64,000 nt of DNA from Gp6-AA40 sp963772955 (GTDB taxonomy: Bacteria; Acidobacteriota; Vicinamibacteria; Vicinamibacterales; UBA2999), in the NCBI GenBank assembly GCA_963772955.1, contig CAVYZF010000003.1, positions 186,001 through 250,000 of the forward strand, given 5' to 3'. Below the pieces are notes generated by a model. That model had not been told where the DNA came from. It searched no databases and saw only the letters and a program-made list of their open reading frames with translations. Below, piece after piece: positions 7,450 through 15,579 of the stretch. Made by a program: the position numbers and the translations under genes. Every line of letters starts with the position of its first letter. Position 1 is the stretch's first letter.

Positions 7450-8493
7450 ATGAGCGCCACCTCTGTTGGAGCCCGCGAGCTGGTCCAGGCTTGGGGCCGT
7501 ATTCTCTCTGGACACAGTCCCAACATTTCGATCGAGATCACGAAAGAGTGCCCACTGCGATGTCCGGGTTGCTACGCCTACGGCGATGAGCACCTGGGCG
7601 GCGAAGTCACACTCAGAGGGCTGTCCGATTACAAGGGCGATGAGTTGGTCTCGCGATTCATGGCGCTCATCGATCGCTTCCGGCCACTGCATGTCTCGAT
7701 CGTCGGCGGCGAGCCGCTGGTCAGGTACAAAGAACTCAACCAGATTCTGCCGCAGATGGCCGAGCGAGGCATACACACGCAGCTGGTCACCAGCGCCGTT
7801 CGACCCATTCCGAGCGAGTGGCAGAAGTTGCAGCGGTTGCAGCTGGTGGTGTCGATCGATGGCCTTCAGCCGGAACACGACGTTCGCCGCACACCCGCCA
7901 CATACGAGCGCATTCTCAAGCACATCGAAGGACATCAGATCACCGTTCACTGCACAGTGACACGGCAACAGGTGCGGCGGGACGGCTACCTCCAGGAGTT
8001 CCTCGAGTACTGGCAAGCCAATCCCAGCACCCGTCTGATCTGGATCAGCCTCTACACGCCGCAGGTCGGCGAGCTGTCCACTGAGCGCCTGACGAAGGCC
8101 GATCGCGAGAGGGTGATCGCGGACCTGTCGCGCATGCGGAAGAACTACTCGAAGCTGCAGATGCTGGACGGGATGTTGAAGGTGTACGCGAGACCGCCGC
8201 AATCTCCGGACGCGTGCATCTTCGCCCAGACAACCGAATGCTATTCGTCGGATCTCGAGCGACGGATCACGCCGTGCCAATTCGGTGGCAAGCCAGATTG
8301 CCAGAACTGCGGATGCATCGCATCGGCCGGACTCGAGGCGATCGGTCGCCATCGTCTGAAGGGTGGTATTCCTGTTGGCAAGATCTTTTACGCTTCGCTC
8401 GCAGTGGGACGCACCATTGCGAAGGTGCGTCGAGGGCTGACGTCACCGCCTCCAAACACCATGCCTCCACGGCAGCCCGAGCAGGCGCAGTAA
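7450..8493 (+). CDS. Radical SAM protein with C-terminal cysteine cluster
   Basis: 347 residues. The radical SAM signature is Cys34-x3-Cys38-x2-Cys41 (CPLRCPGC), followed by the SIVGGEPL SAM-contact motif (83-90) and the VVSIDGLQPEHD strand. A second cysteine group at the C-terminus (Cys256, 264, 276, 284, 287, 289; the last three as CQNCGC) suggests an auxiliary Fe-S cluster as in SPASM/twitch enzymes. It has no PqqA- or sactipeptide-like precursor gene visible nearby. The product is unknown: candidates are peptide modification or lipid/cofactor modification as in HpnH-like proteins. A tail of Pro/Gln-rich residues ends the protein. Confidence 0.8.
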   Translation: MSATSVGARELVQAWGRILSGHSPNISIEITKECPLRCPGCYAYGDEHLGGEVTLRGLSDYKGDELVSRFMALIDRFRPLHVSIVGGEPLVRYKELNQILPQMAERGIHTQLVTSAVRPIPSEWQKLQRLQLVVSIDGLQPEHDVRRTPATYERILKHIEGHQITVHCTVTRQQVRRDGYLQEFLEYWQANPSTRLIWISLYTPQVGELSTERLTKADRERVIADLSRMRKNYSKLQMLDGMLKVYARPPQSPDACIFAQTTECYSSDLERRITPCQFGGKPDCQNCGCIASAGLEAIGRHRLKGGIPVGKIFYASLAVGRTIAKVRRGLTSPPPNTMPPRQPEQAQ

Positions 8494-8599
8494 AGCTCGT
8501 CCTTTCTCCACCCTCACAAATACTCATTCAGCACGAGCGACTCATGTGCAACGCGCGGGTACGTGCGTTGCACGAACAGGCGCTGAAGGAGGTATGCAC

Positions 8600-9253
8600 A
8601 TGACCATGATGAAGGTGCGAGCTCTTACCGTCGCAACGGCGATCGCCAGTGTCGCCTGCGCTACCAGCAGCACGCCACGCGCGAGCGCGCCGGAGCGCAC
8701 GTCTCAAGTCAGTTCGCAGGCGCCGGGCAGTCCGACAACCGTCAATGAGTCAACGCCGGGAACCATTCCCGTGGGACAGGAAATCGACGTGCGGTTGCAG
8801 TCCACCCTGAGTTCCGAGACAGCGACCGTTGAGCAGCGCTTCGAGACGACGACCGTGGTCGATCTCGTGCAGAACGGGCGCGTGCTCGTTCCCGCCGGTT
8901 CTGTGGTGCAGGGTGTCGTGAGCGATGTCGACAAGGCGGGCCGCATCGACCGAGACGGCGCGCTGACGCTGACGTTCGATCGTATGAGCGTCAGGGGACG
9001 CGACCGTGACATCCGTGGATCGGCGACTCAGATCTTCGAGAGCAAGGGCATTCGCGAAGAGGGCACGGTGGCTGCGGCCGGTGCTGGCGTCGGCGGTATC
9101 GTCGGCGGCATTCTCGGCGGCGTGAAGGGTGCGGTTCTCGGTGCGGTCATCGGCGCAGGCGGCGCGATTGCGGCGACCGACGGCAAGGACATCACGCTTC
9201 CGGCCGGCTCGATCGTACGCGTTCGTCTGGACTCTCCCGTCAGGGTCGGCTGA
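8600..9253 (+). CDS. Exported glycine-zipper protein
   Basis: 217 residues starting MTMMKVRALTVATAIASVACATS; the AAGGAGG site at 8586-8592 lies 7 nt before this ATG, better placed than the upstream in-frame starts. SVAC looks like a lipobox, so it may be a lipoprotein. The middle part (PVGQEIDVRLQSTL, VLVPAGSVVQGVV) resembles the beta-rich TrbI-like or periplasmic barrel-associated folds, and a glycine zipper (AAGAGVGGIVGGILGGVKGAVLG and on) could insert into or pack against membrane. A second DITLPAGSIVRVRLDSPV strand ends the protein. No precise function known. A strong hairpin follows the stop. Confidence 0.6.
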   Translation: MTMMKVRALTVATAIASVACATSSTPRASAPERTSQVSSQAPGSPTTVNESTPGTIPVGQEIDVRLQSTLSSETATVEQRFETTTVVDLVQNGRVLVPAGSVVQGVVSDVDKAGRIDRDGALTLTFDRMSVRGRDRDIRGSATQIFESKGIREEGTVAAAGAGVGGIVGGILGGVKGAVLGAVIGAGGAIAATDGKDITLPAGSIVRVRLDSPVRVG

Positions 9254-9273
9254 TCACGCGAACTACGAGCGGC

Positions 9274-9297
9274 GAGGCGGCACGTTGGTGCTGCCTC
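9274..9297 (+). terminator. Hairpin after the glycine-zipper gene
   Basis: GAGGCGGCAC, loop GTTG, GTGCTGCCTC forms a 10-bp stem with one G-U pair, 20 bp after the stop codon. No clear T-run follows, so it could also be an mRNA 3' stabiliser. The rest of the 190-bp gap to the next start shows nothing else. Confidence 0.5.
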
Positions 9298-9443
9298 GTC
9301 GACCTCGTCTTTGTACAAGCCCGACCGGGCGCAGTAAGAATTGCAAAACTCAACACGTTGCCGGGCCACATGTCGATCTTTTCGTGGCACGTCGCTTGAA
9401 TCGAGGCCAGATGGGTCTCGGTGGCAGACCCGAGGAGAGACGC

Positions 9444-10013
9444 ATGGTGCGCACGCTACTCGTTCTGGGGCTCACGCTGGTCTGCATCGACGCGACGGCG
9501 CAGCAGGAGAGGCCCGCTGTCAATGCGGTTGCGCAGGAGATGGTGGACTTTCACAAGCGCATCGACGCGTACATGAAAGTACGTGACGAGGCGACACAGC
9601 ACCTGCCCGAGGTGAAGGAGACCGGCGATCCGGCCAAGATCAGCGGACGCGAGATGGCGCTCGGTCAGGCAATAGCGAAATCGCGAGCGACCGCGAAGCC
9701 AGGCGATGTCTTCGGCGCCGAGATGTCGGTGTACTTGAAGAAGGCGCTCGCTGAGGACTGGAAGTCGCGAAGCCCCGCCGATCGGAAAGCGCTCTTCGAG
9801 GAGCTTCCGCAGGGCATCAAGCTCTCCGTCAATCAGGTGTACCCGACGACGCTTCCGCTGGTCAGCGTCCCTGCGAAGCTGCTGGCGAGGCTGCCCACGC
9901 TGCCCGAGACACTCGAGTACCGGCTGATCGATCGTTATTTTCTGCTGCGCGATCGCGACGCGAACCTGGTGGTCGACGTGCTTTCCAACGTGTATCCCAC
10001 ACGAGACAGGTGA
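9444..10013 (+). CDS. Hypothetical exported protein
   Basis: 189 residues: signal peptide MVRTLLVLGLTLVCIDATAQ (cleavage near residue 20), then a helical, charged protein (VAQEMVDFHKRIDAYMKVRDEATQHLP) and a compact C-terminal part with LPTLPETLEYRLIDRYFLLRDRDANLVVDVL. A GAGGAGA site sits 5 nt before the ATG; the open frame extends upstream without homology-like sequence. The last segment ending in DANLVVDVL is a pattern I know from uncharacterised acidobacterial secreted proteins, but I cannot name a family. It likely acts in the periplasm. Confidence 0.6.
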   Translation: MVRTLLVLGLTLVCIDATAQQERPAVNAVAQEMVDFHKRIDAYMKVRDEATQHLPEVKETGDPAKISGREMALGQAIAKSRATAKPGDVFGAEMSVYLKKALAEDWKSRSPADRKALFEELPQGIKLSVNQVYPTTLPLVSVPAKLLARLPTLPETLEYRLIDRYFLLRDRDANLVVDVLSNVYPTRDR

Positions 10014-10046
10014 TGGCGATGCGGGCTTCTCATGTAATCGGAGAAG

Positions 10047-10982
10047 TCAGCGAGTGCCGGTCGAGTCGTTGAGTTCGCGGCGCGGGAACTCGCCTGAATC
10101 AACCAGCGTGCCGAGCCGGGAGATCGTCTCGAAGAAGAGGTGATCTCCTGCGATCTCGACGAGCGTGAACGATCGATCGCTGTCGAACCCCTTCGCCGTC
10201 ATCGCCGAGTTGTCGCGGATATTGCCCCGCCGCAGCTTCGCGGCCCCACCCTGTGTGATGTAGACGATACCCTTCTGCGGCTTCAACCGCTCGTAGAAGT
10301 GCTCGTGACCCGAGAAGACCACGTCCACACCGTTCTCGACGAACATCGGCTCGACGACGCGCTGCAAATCGAGCTCGGAACCGTGCCGCTCGCCTGATGA
10401 ATAGATCGGATGGTGAAAGTACGAAATCTTCCACTTCGCGTCGGATCGTTTGAGCTCGCTGCGCAGCCAGTTGATCTGCGGCGGCGACATGTACGTGCTG
10501 TCGAGCACGAAGAACTCGACGTCCTTCCTGCGGAACGTGTAGTAGCGCTGCCCGTCCATGTTGAACTTCTGGTAGTAGCGCTGCGATGGATCGTCGTGGT
10601 TGCCCAGTGACGCATAGAACTTGATGCCCTTGTCGAGCAGCGGCCCGTACGGCACCTCGAACTTCCTGACATAATCGGCGGCCTTTTCGCTCCCGTACAG
10701 GTTGTCGCCGAGCATGATCGCGAACTCGAACGGAAACCGCGCGCGCGCCTCGACGATCTTGGCCGCCACGTCGTACTGATAGCGATCGCCCGTTCCGCTG
10801 TCGCCGATGACGAGGAACTTGACCGAATCAGTGTCGTTGGGCAGCGTGGACTTGAGTGGCGCTGCCGCCTGAACCTGCGCCGCCGCCGGGCGGGGAGCCT
10901 GGGCGCGCGCATCGAGACGCGACGACGGCGGCGCGCAGACGACGAAGAGCGTCAGGATCGCGGTCAGCAGTAGTCGGGACAC
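10047..10982 (-). CDS. Calcineurin-like metallophosphoesterase (purple acid phosphatase-like), secreted
   Basis: 311 residues with a signal peptide and an Ala/Pro-rich linker to about residue 50. Dimetal motifs are complete: GDSGTGD (60-66), LGDNLY (91-96), GNHDD (127-131), HHP (190-192) and GHEHFYE (225-231). The single-domain layout resembles small tartrate-resistant acid phosphatases rather than the two-domain plant type. It probably hydrolyses phosphomonoesters in the periplasm. Starts at GTG preceded by GAGGAG. It could contribute to phosphate scavenging, but it is far from the phosphate block and no Pho-box-like repeat is seen before it. Confidence 0.85.
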   Translation of the reverse strand: MSRLLLTAILTLFVVCAPPSSRLDARAQAPRPAAAQVQAAAPLKSTLPNDTDSVKFLVIGDSGTGDRYQYDVAAKIVEARARFPFEFAIMLGDNLYGSEKAADYVRKFEVPYGPLLDKGIKFYASLGNHDDPSQRYYQKFNMDGQRYYTFRRKDVEFFVLDSTYMSPPQINWLRSELKRSDAKWKISYFHHPIYSSGERHGSELDLQRVVEPMFVENGVDVVFSGHEHFYERLKPQKGIVYITQGGAAKLRRGNIRDNSAMTAKGFDSDRSFTLVEIAGDHLFFETISRLGTLVDSGEFPRRELNDSTGTR

Positions 10983-11060
10983 GACAGTCTCCTCAATCCG
11001 GCGCCGGCATGGGCGTGACCAATCGTACGTCCAATCGAAGCCCGTGGCGAAGCCCTAACC

Positions 11061-12773
11061 TCAGGCCGCCGGAGGCACTTGCGAGGGCTGCCAGGGTCCC
11101 CGCGTCGCCCAAATCTCAGCAGCCCGTTTGAGGGCGCCTTCGACGTGCGGCAGGATGTTCTCGGCGCCGACGTGGCGATGGAATTCGGCCTGGTTCATCA
11201 GCGACGCCGGCTGTGGCAGCGCGCCGCACAGGAGCAGCATCCGGCCGGTCGCGCGCAACGCGTCCGAGAAGTCTTGAATCGCGCGCAGGCCGGTTCCGTC
11301 GAGCGCAGTCATGTTTCGCAGCCGCAAGACGACGACCGGCGCGAAGTCGGCGATGTGCTCCGCCTGGGCCGTCAGCTTGTCGGTCGCGCCAAAGAGAAAC
11401 GGACCGTGAATCCGCAGGATGGTGACGTATCCGGGAATGTCCTTGTCCTGCAAGATGTGCTCGCGTCCGCGCTTCACGTAGTCCTGTGTGACCCGCGACA
11501 CCGTCGTCGTGGCGGTCACGCGACGGATGAACATCAACGCCGCGATGATCATGCCGGCTTCGACGGCGACTGTCAGATCCGCGAGCACCGTCAAAGCGAA
11601 CGTCCACACCCACACGATGCGATCCGTCCAGCCGTGCTTCCACAGCTCGGGGATCTCCCGCCACTCGCCCATGTTGTACGCGACAACGAGCAGGATCGAT
11701 CCGAGGACGGCCATCGGCACGAGCGCCGCCAATTTCGCCGCGAACAACAGGATCAGCAGCAGCGTGCACGCATGAATCATTCCCGCGACCGGGGTTCGAC
11801 CACCCGATCGCACGTTGGTCGCGGTCCGTGCGATCGCGCCAGTCGCCGGCAGCCCACCCACCATCGGCGACACGATGTTGGCAATCCCCTGGGCGAACAG
11901 CTCGACGTTGGAGTTGTGCCGACGGCCGCTCATCCGATCTGCAACAACCGCTGAGAGCAGTGACTCGATGGCGCCGAGCATCGCGACGGTGAGTGTTGGT
12001 GAGAGCAGTGACAGGATCAGATCGGGGCGAAAGCGCGGAAGGTGCAATTCAGGCAGGCCGGAAGGGATACCGCCGAACCGCGAGCCGATCGTCTCGAGCG
12101 GCAACTGGCCGACAGCCACGACGAGCGTCCCGGCCACCAGGGCGACGATGTAGCCGGGCACGCGCGGAACGAGCCGGTTCCACACCACGATCAACACGAG
12201 CACGCCGATGCCCACGACGGTCGTTGGGACCGACGCAGTGCCAAGGTTGCCGAGCAGGACGTCGAGCCGGCCAAGGAAGTCACCCGGTACTGGCACGTCG
12301 AGCCCGATACCGAGCACGTCGCGCAGCTGCGTGCTGGCGATCACGAGAGCGATGCCGTTCGTGAAGCCGATCACCACCGGACGCGGGATGAAGCGGACGG
12401 CGGTTCCGCTGCCGGTCAGCCCCATGACGAGGAGCACGACGCCGGCCATCATCGTGCACATGAACAGGCCGTCCATGCCGTGCTCGGCGATGATGCCCGA
12501 CACGACGACGACGAACGCTCCCGTCGGCCCACCGATCTGCACGTACGAACCGCCGAGGACAGAGATCACAAAGCCGGTCACGATCGCGCAGTAGATGCCG
12601 GCCTGCGGAGTCATCCCTGAGGAAATCGCAAACGCCATCGCCAGCGGCAGCGCCACCAGGCCGACGGTCACACCGGCAATCAGGTCGGACGTAAACGTAC
12701 GAAGGGAGTAATCGCGCAGCGCCAGGATCGACGCTGGAAGGAACTCAGATTGGCGGGATCGTTTCTTGGACAA
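11061..12773 (-). CDS. SulP family inorganic anion transporter with STAS domain
   Basis: 570 residues. The SulP membrane part (about 20-430) shows LIAGVTVGLVALPLAMAFAISSG, the AGIYCAIVTGFVISVLGGS segment and the gating NSNVELFAQGIANIVSPMVGGLPATGAIARTATN block. A STAS domain (about 440-555) follows with TALDGTGLRAIQDF, lacking the bacterial anti-sigma-antagonist role. Family members move sulfate, bicarbonate or other anions coupled to H+ or Na+; substrate cannot be told. Start is a TTG with a weak ribosome site. It stands alone; a heptamer array lies just upstream. Confidence 0.9.
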   Translation of the reverse strand: MSKKRSRQSEFLPASILALRDYSLRTFTSDLIAGVTVGLVALPLAMAFAISSGMTPQAGIYCAIVTGFVISVLGGSYVQIGGPTGAFVVVVSGIIAEHGMDGLFMCTMMAGVVLLVMGLTGSGTAVRFIPRPVVIGFTNGIALVIASTQLRDVLGIGLDVPVPGDFLGRLDVLLGNLGTASVPTTVVGIGVLVLIVVWNRLVPRVPGYIVALVAGTLVVAVGQLPLETIGSRFGGIPSGLPELHLPRFRPDLILSLLSPTLTVAMLGAIESLLSAVVADRMSGRRHNSNVELFAQGIANIVSPMVGGLPATGAIARTATNVRSGGRTPVAGMIHACTLLLILLFAAKLAALVPMAVLGSILLVVAYNMGEWREIPELWKHGWTDRIVWVWTFALTVLADLTVAVEAGMIIAALMFIRRVTATTTVSRVTQDYVKRGREHILQDKDIPGYVTILRIHGPFLFGATDKLTAQAEHIADFAPVVVLRLRNMTALDGTGLRAIQDFSDALRATGRMLLLCGALPQPASLMNQAEFHRHVGAENILPHVEGALKRAAEIWATRGPWQPSQVPPAA

Positions 12774-12810
12774 CGAGGTGGCTTCGCCCTCGACTTCTAT
12801 TCTACGGCTT

Positions 12811-12842
12811 GTCCTCAGTCCCCGGTCTCCGGTCTTCGGTAG
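12811..12842. repeat. Heptamer array, GTCTCCG family
   Basis: GTCCTCA, GTCCCCG, GTCTCCG, GTCTTCG, GTAG in perfect 7-bp register, between the SulP and fructokinase genes. The same family in reverse complement lies at 28726-28756. The remainder of the 200-bp gap holds no convincing gene; a short minus-strand frame rich in hydrophobic residues there has no start codon. Confidence 0.7.
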
Positions 12843-12977
12843 CCCCTCGTTTCTTCAGGACGACGCGCGTGATATCGACCGCAACACAGACAACGGCGCC
12901 CAGCACACACCCGAGTGGCAGACCGAAACTGAGCGCTGGCGGTCACACATCGGGGATGTTCGCCCTCTTGCTTCACC

Positions 12978-13880
12978 CTAGGACCACAACCACGCGGCGC
13001 CGCGGACGCCGCTCGCGTCGCCATGCCTGGCGCGTACGAGTCGGGTTCGGATGTCCGGCGCCGAACCGGTCGCGGCGAAGACCCACGGCGACCACAGTCG
13101 AGGGACGTCGTCGTACACACAGTCGATGTTCGACATCCCGCCGCCTAGGACGATCACGTCGGGATCGATCACGTTGATCACGCTGGCCAGTGCCCGTGCC
13201 ATGCGCCGCTCGTATCGCTCCATCGTGGCCACAGCGCCGCGATCGCCCCGATCCGCGGCTGATGCGATCGCGCGCGGCAGCACACGCTGGCCGGTGCAGC
13301 GTTCATGGTCAGCGGTCATGCCAGGACCCGAGAGGAACGTCTCGATGCACCCGCTCTTGCCGCAGTAACACGCCGGGCCCGGACGCTCGCCGTCATCGGG
13401 CCAGGGCAGCGCGTTGTGTCCCCACTCCCCCGCGATGCCGTTGGCACCGGTCAATACCTGCCCGCGCACGACGATGCCTGCACCCGTGCCTGTTCCAACG
13501 ATGACGCCAAAGACGACGTCCGCACCGGCGGCCGCACCATCGATCGCCTCAGACATCACGAAGCAGTTGGCGTCGTTGGCAATGCGAACGCTGCGCCCGA
13601 GGCGCGCCTCGACATCGCGCTGGAGGGGCCGCCCGATCAACCACGTCGAGTTCGCGTTTTTGACGAGACCGGTCGTCTCGATCGTGCCGGGAATGCCGAT
13701 GCCGATCGTGGCGGCGACACCGGCGGTCTTCTGCAGATTTCTGACGAGCGCGACGATTGTGTCGAGGGTCGCGTCGTAGTGGTCGCGCGGCGTGTCGACG
13801 CGAACGCGCGCGAGCTCACGGCTGCCGTCAAGAACGACGCCTTCGATCTTGGTGCCGCCGAGATCGATCCCTATGCGCAC
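12978..13880 (-). CDS. mak: ROK family fructokinase (Mak-like)
   Basis: 300 residues, near-collinear with E. coli Mak. ATP phosphate loop DLGGTK (6-11), sugar-binding GIGIPGTIE and KNANSTWLIGRPL (74-86), NDANCFVMSEAIDGAAAG (102-119), the ROK signature with GEWGHN (151-156), the structural zinc site CYCGKSGCIETF (171-182) and VIVLGGGMSN near the C-terminus, then HGDASGVRGAAWLW at the end. It phosphorylates fructose, and possibly mannose or glucose, at C6 using ATP. No sugar transporter or repressor is adjacent. It is read in the same direction as the following small exported protein. Confidence 0.9.
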   Translation of the reverse strand: MRIGIDLGGTKIEGVVLDGSRELARVRVDTPRDHYDATLDTIVALVRNLQKTAGVAATIGIGIPGTIETTGLVKNANSTWLIGRPLQRDVEARLGRSVRIANDANCFVMSEAIDGAAAGADVVFGVIVGTGTGAGIVVRGQVLTGANGIAGEWGHNALPWPDDGERPGPACYCGKSGCIETFLSGPGMTADHERCTGQRVLPRAIASAADRGDRGAVATMERYERRMARALASVINVIDPDVIVLGGGMSNIDCVYDDVPRLWSPWVFAATGSAPDIRTRLVRARHGDASGVRGAAWLWS

Positions 13881-13896
13881 GTCCCGTGGCCTGCGA

Positions 13897-14787
13897 TCAG
13901 TTCCAGCGGGGTGGCTCCCAGCCGGACGGCGTGCCGGCAGGCTCCACTTCGAGAATCGCTTCCGCCGCGTGGATCTTCCCGCCGTAGACCTTGAACGCTT
14001 CGAAGGTCGAGAACATCACGTCGTCTTTACCGCCAGGCACCGAGCCGCCACCGAAATCCTGGCGCAACCACACGACGCCCATCTCCTCGTCGACGGCCAC
14101 TACTCGATAGGTGACACCCGGGAGCTTGGGGATCTTCTGGTTCTTCATGTCCTCACAGCTTGGAGGCTGGAACGTGCAGCCGGGCCCGGCCATCTTTCGT
14201 CCGTTCTCGAAGCGATAGGCGTCACTGGACATCGGCACGTCAGGCATGACGAAGCTTCCCGCGCGCAGGCCGGCGGGATAGAGCGAGGCGATGCGAATCA
14301 TCTCGTCCCGATCGTTTAGCTCCGACGGCTTCGGCACGTATGCCATACCGGCATTGGGTTTCGTGAACGCCTCGGGTTCAAAGAGGACACCCTCCTGCTT
14401 GCTTCTCACGGCCATCGTTTCGACTTCAGAGATCGCGAGCCCGAACACTTTCAGCCTCAGAGCCAGCAGCACCGGGGTGCCGTTCTCTTCGACAACGGTG
14501 TGGGTGCCAGCCACACCTTCGCGGACGTCGAGAAAGTCCTGACGGTACGGACGGAGCGCGGTGGCAGTCTTCCAGAGGCCGCCCTGGCCGAGCCTCATTT
14601 CGACTGTGTCCTCAGTGAATCGCACGCGGCTGCTCGTATGAAGCCGCTCCACATCGTGCGCGACCATTGCCTCGAGATAGGTAGTGATGAAATCGGCGAG
14701 GCACTGGCGATCGCAGCGCTGCGCCTCGGACGTGGAAAGAAGCCCGAGCACAAGCGAAAGGGCGATCGCCAACGGCGACGATTTCAT
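13897..14787 (-). CDS. Exported protein of unknown function (DUF8021-like)
   Basis: 296 residues with signal peptide MKSSPLAIALSLVLGLLSTSEA. The mature start QRCDRQCLADFITTYLEAMVAHDVERL, followed by VRFTEDTVEMRLGQGGLWKTA, resembles a secreted family found in bacteria and fungi with an NTF2-like N-terminal domain (I believe DUF8021, not certain). A second part contains paired cysteines (CTFQPPSCEDM) and a beta-rich end VYGGKIHAAEAILE, another SnoaL/NTF2-like strand pattern. Two NTF2-like halves are plausible. Function unknown. It starts 17 bp before the fructokinase region in transcription order, so the two may share a message. Confidence 0.55.
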   Translation of the reverse strand: MKSSPLAIALSLVLGLLSTSEAQRCDRQCLADFITTYLEAMVAHDVERLHTSSRVRFTEDTVEMRLGQGGLWKTATALRPYRQDFLDVREGVAGTHTVVEENGTPVLLALRLKVFGLAISEVETMAVRSKQEGVLFEPEAFTKPNAGMAYVPKPSELNDRDEMIRIASLYPAGLRAGSFVMPDVPMSSDAYRFENGRKMAGPGCTFQPPSCEDMKNQKIPKLPGVTYRVVAVDEEMGVVWLRQDFGGGSVPGGKDDVMFSTFEAFKVYGGKIHAAEAILEVEPAGTPSGWEPPRWN

Positions 14788-14822
14788 ACAGGCAAATTGT
14801 AGCCCCAGGATGCTGCTTGACT

Positions 14823-14892
14823 ACGACACACAGAGACACAGAGGCACCGAGAATTAAAAGGATCTTCTCTGTACCTCACTGCGGTGTGTCGT
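14823..14892. repeat. CGACACAC/GTGTGTCG inverted octamer element, copy 1
   Basis: Begins ACGACACAC, continues with 8-bp units of the CACAGAGG/CACCGAGG type, has an A/T-rich centre, then CTCTGTACCTC and ends GTGTGTCGT. The two arms can pair over most of their length. It fills the gap between the DUF8021-like gene and the dnaE2 3' end. Confidence 0.75.
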
Positions 14893-14907
14893 GATCACCA
14901 AGGCTCG

Positions 14908-15579
14908 CTAATAGAAATCATGGGCATCGATCGAGGCGGCGCCCTGGATGCCCTCGACTCGTTCGGCACGCACCGACAGCACGCCGTCCTGATGCTGCAG
15001 CACGCCCTCGATCATCAGGAATGGCTGGCCGACCACGGCGGTTCGCTCGCGATCGTAGAGATCGGGCCGAATGATGACGTTCGAGATCCCGGTCTCATCC
15101 TCGAGCGTGAGGAAGACAAAGCCCTTCGCTGTGCCGGGACGCTGCCTGGTGATCACCATTCCCGCGACACGCACTCGCCGGCCGTCCCGCGCGCGCGGCA
15201 GGTCGGCGGCGCGCAACACGCCGCGCAGCGCCAGCTCGCTGCGCCGCAGCGCCATCGGGTGTGGCCCGATCGTCAGGCCCATGCCTGCGTAATCTGCTTG
15301 TAGCCGCTCGGGGGCGTCCATAGGGCGTAATGGACTCGGGACTCGGGATCCGGGATCCGGGATCCGGGAGTTCGAGGTTCGAGGTTCGAAGTTCTCGTGT
15401 TCCGAGTTCTGTTCCGGATCCCGGGCCCCGGGTCCCGGATCCCGGAAGAGCTCGCCAGCGGGCCGCACTGAGCGCTCCACTTGCCATAACGCACTCCGCC
15501 GCTCGCTGGTGAATGCGTTGAGTGCTCCGATATCCGCGAGCGTCGTCAGCTCGTCACGACGCAGGCCGGTTCGCTGCAC
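14908..15579 (-). CDS. dnaE2: DnaE2 C-terminal fragment (OB-fold region), in a different frame from the main part
   Basis: Continues the error-prone polymerase after a frame break. Homology runs from FKSIEDVVQRTGLRRDELTTLADIGALNAF (the helix-hairpin-helix region) through ALWQVERSVRPAGELF and APERLQADYAGMGLTIGPHPM to the OB domain (RVRVAGMVITRQRPGTAKGFVFLTLEDETG, then the normal DAHDFY-type end). True homology begins upstream of the first ATG, at about 15666, right at a heptamer array. A second array (15331-15447) replaces the usual linker before APERL in frame, as GPGARDP-type residues. If the frame break is real, this part is not made from the normal start unless the ribosome or the repeat shifts. 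Confidence 0.8.
   Translation of the reverse strand: MQRTGLRRDELTTLADIGALNAFTSERRSALWQVERSVRPAGELFRDPGPGARDPEQNSEHENFEPRTSNSRIPDPGSRVPSPLRPMDAPERLQADYAGMGLTIGPHPMALRRSELALRGVLRAADLPRARDGRRVRVAGMVITRQRPGTAKGFVFLTLEDETGISNVIIRPDLYDRERTAVVGQPFLMIEGVLQHQDGVLSVRAERVEGIQGAASIDAHDFY
15331..15447. repeat. Heptamer array inside dnaE2, GGGATCC and GAGGTTC families
   Basis: Left part: GGGACTC then three GGGATCC units. Centre: GAGGTTC-type heptamers. Right part: the inverted GGATCCC/GGGCCCC units. The array is read through in the C-terminal dnaE2 frame, coding an RDPGPGARDP and RIPDPGSRVP-like linker. Confidence 0.8.

Noticed and set aside
8546..8599. Upstream starts of the glycine-zipper gene
   Set aside because: They would add a Cys/Arg-rich head before a clear signal peptide, and the AAGGAGG site fits only the ATG at 8600.
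11079..11954. Long plus-strand frame opposite the SulP gene
   Set aside because: Composition (Arg/His/Gln-rich, no fold motifs) is that of an antisense shadow; SulP motifs on the minus strand are complete.
12815..12977. Short hydrophobic frame between SulP and fructokinase genes
   Set aside because: A stretch resembling a small membrane protein is open but has no start codon, is cut by a stop upstream and ends in repeat DNA.
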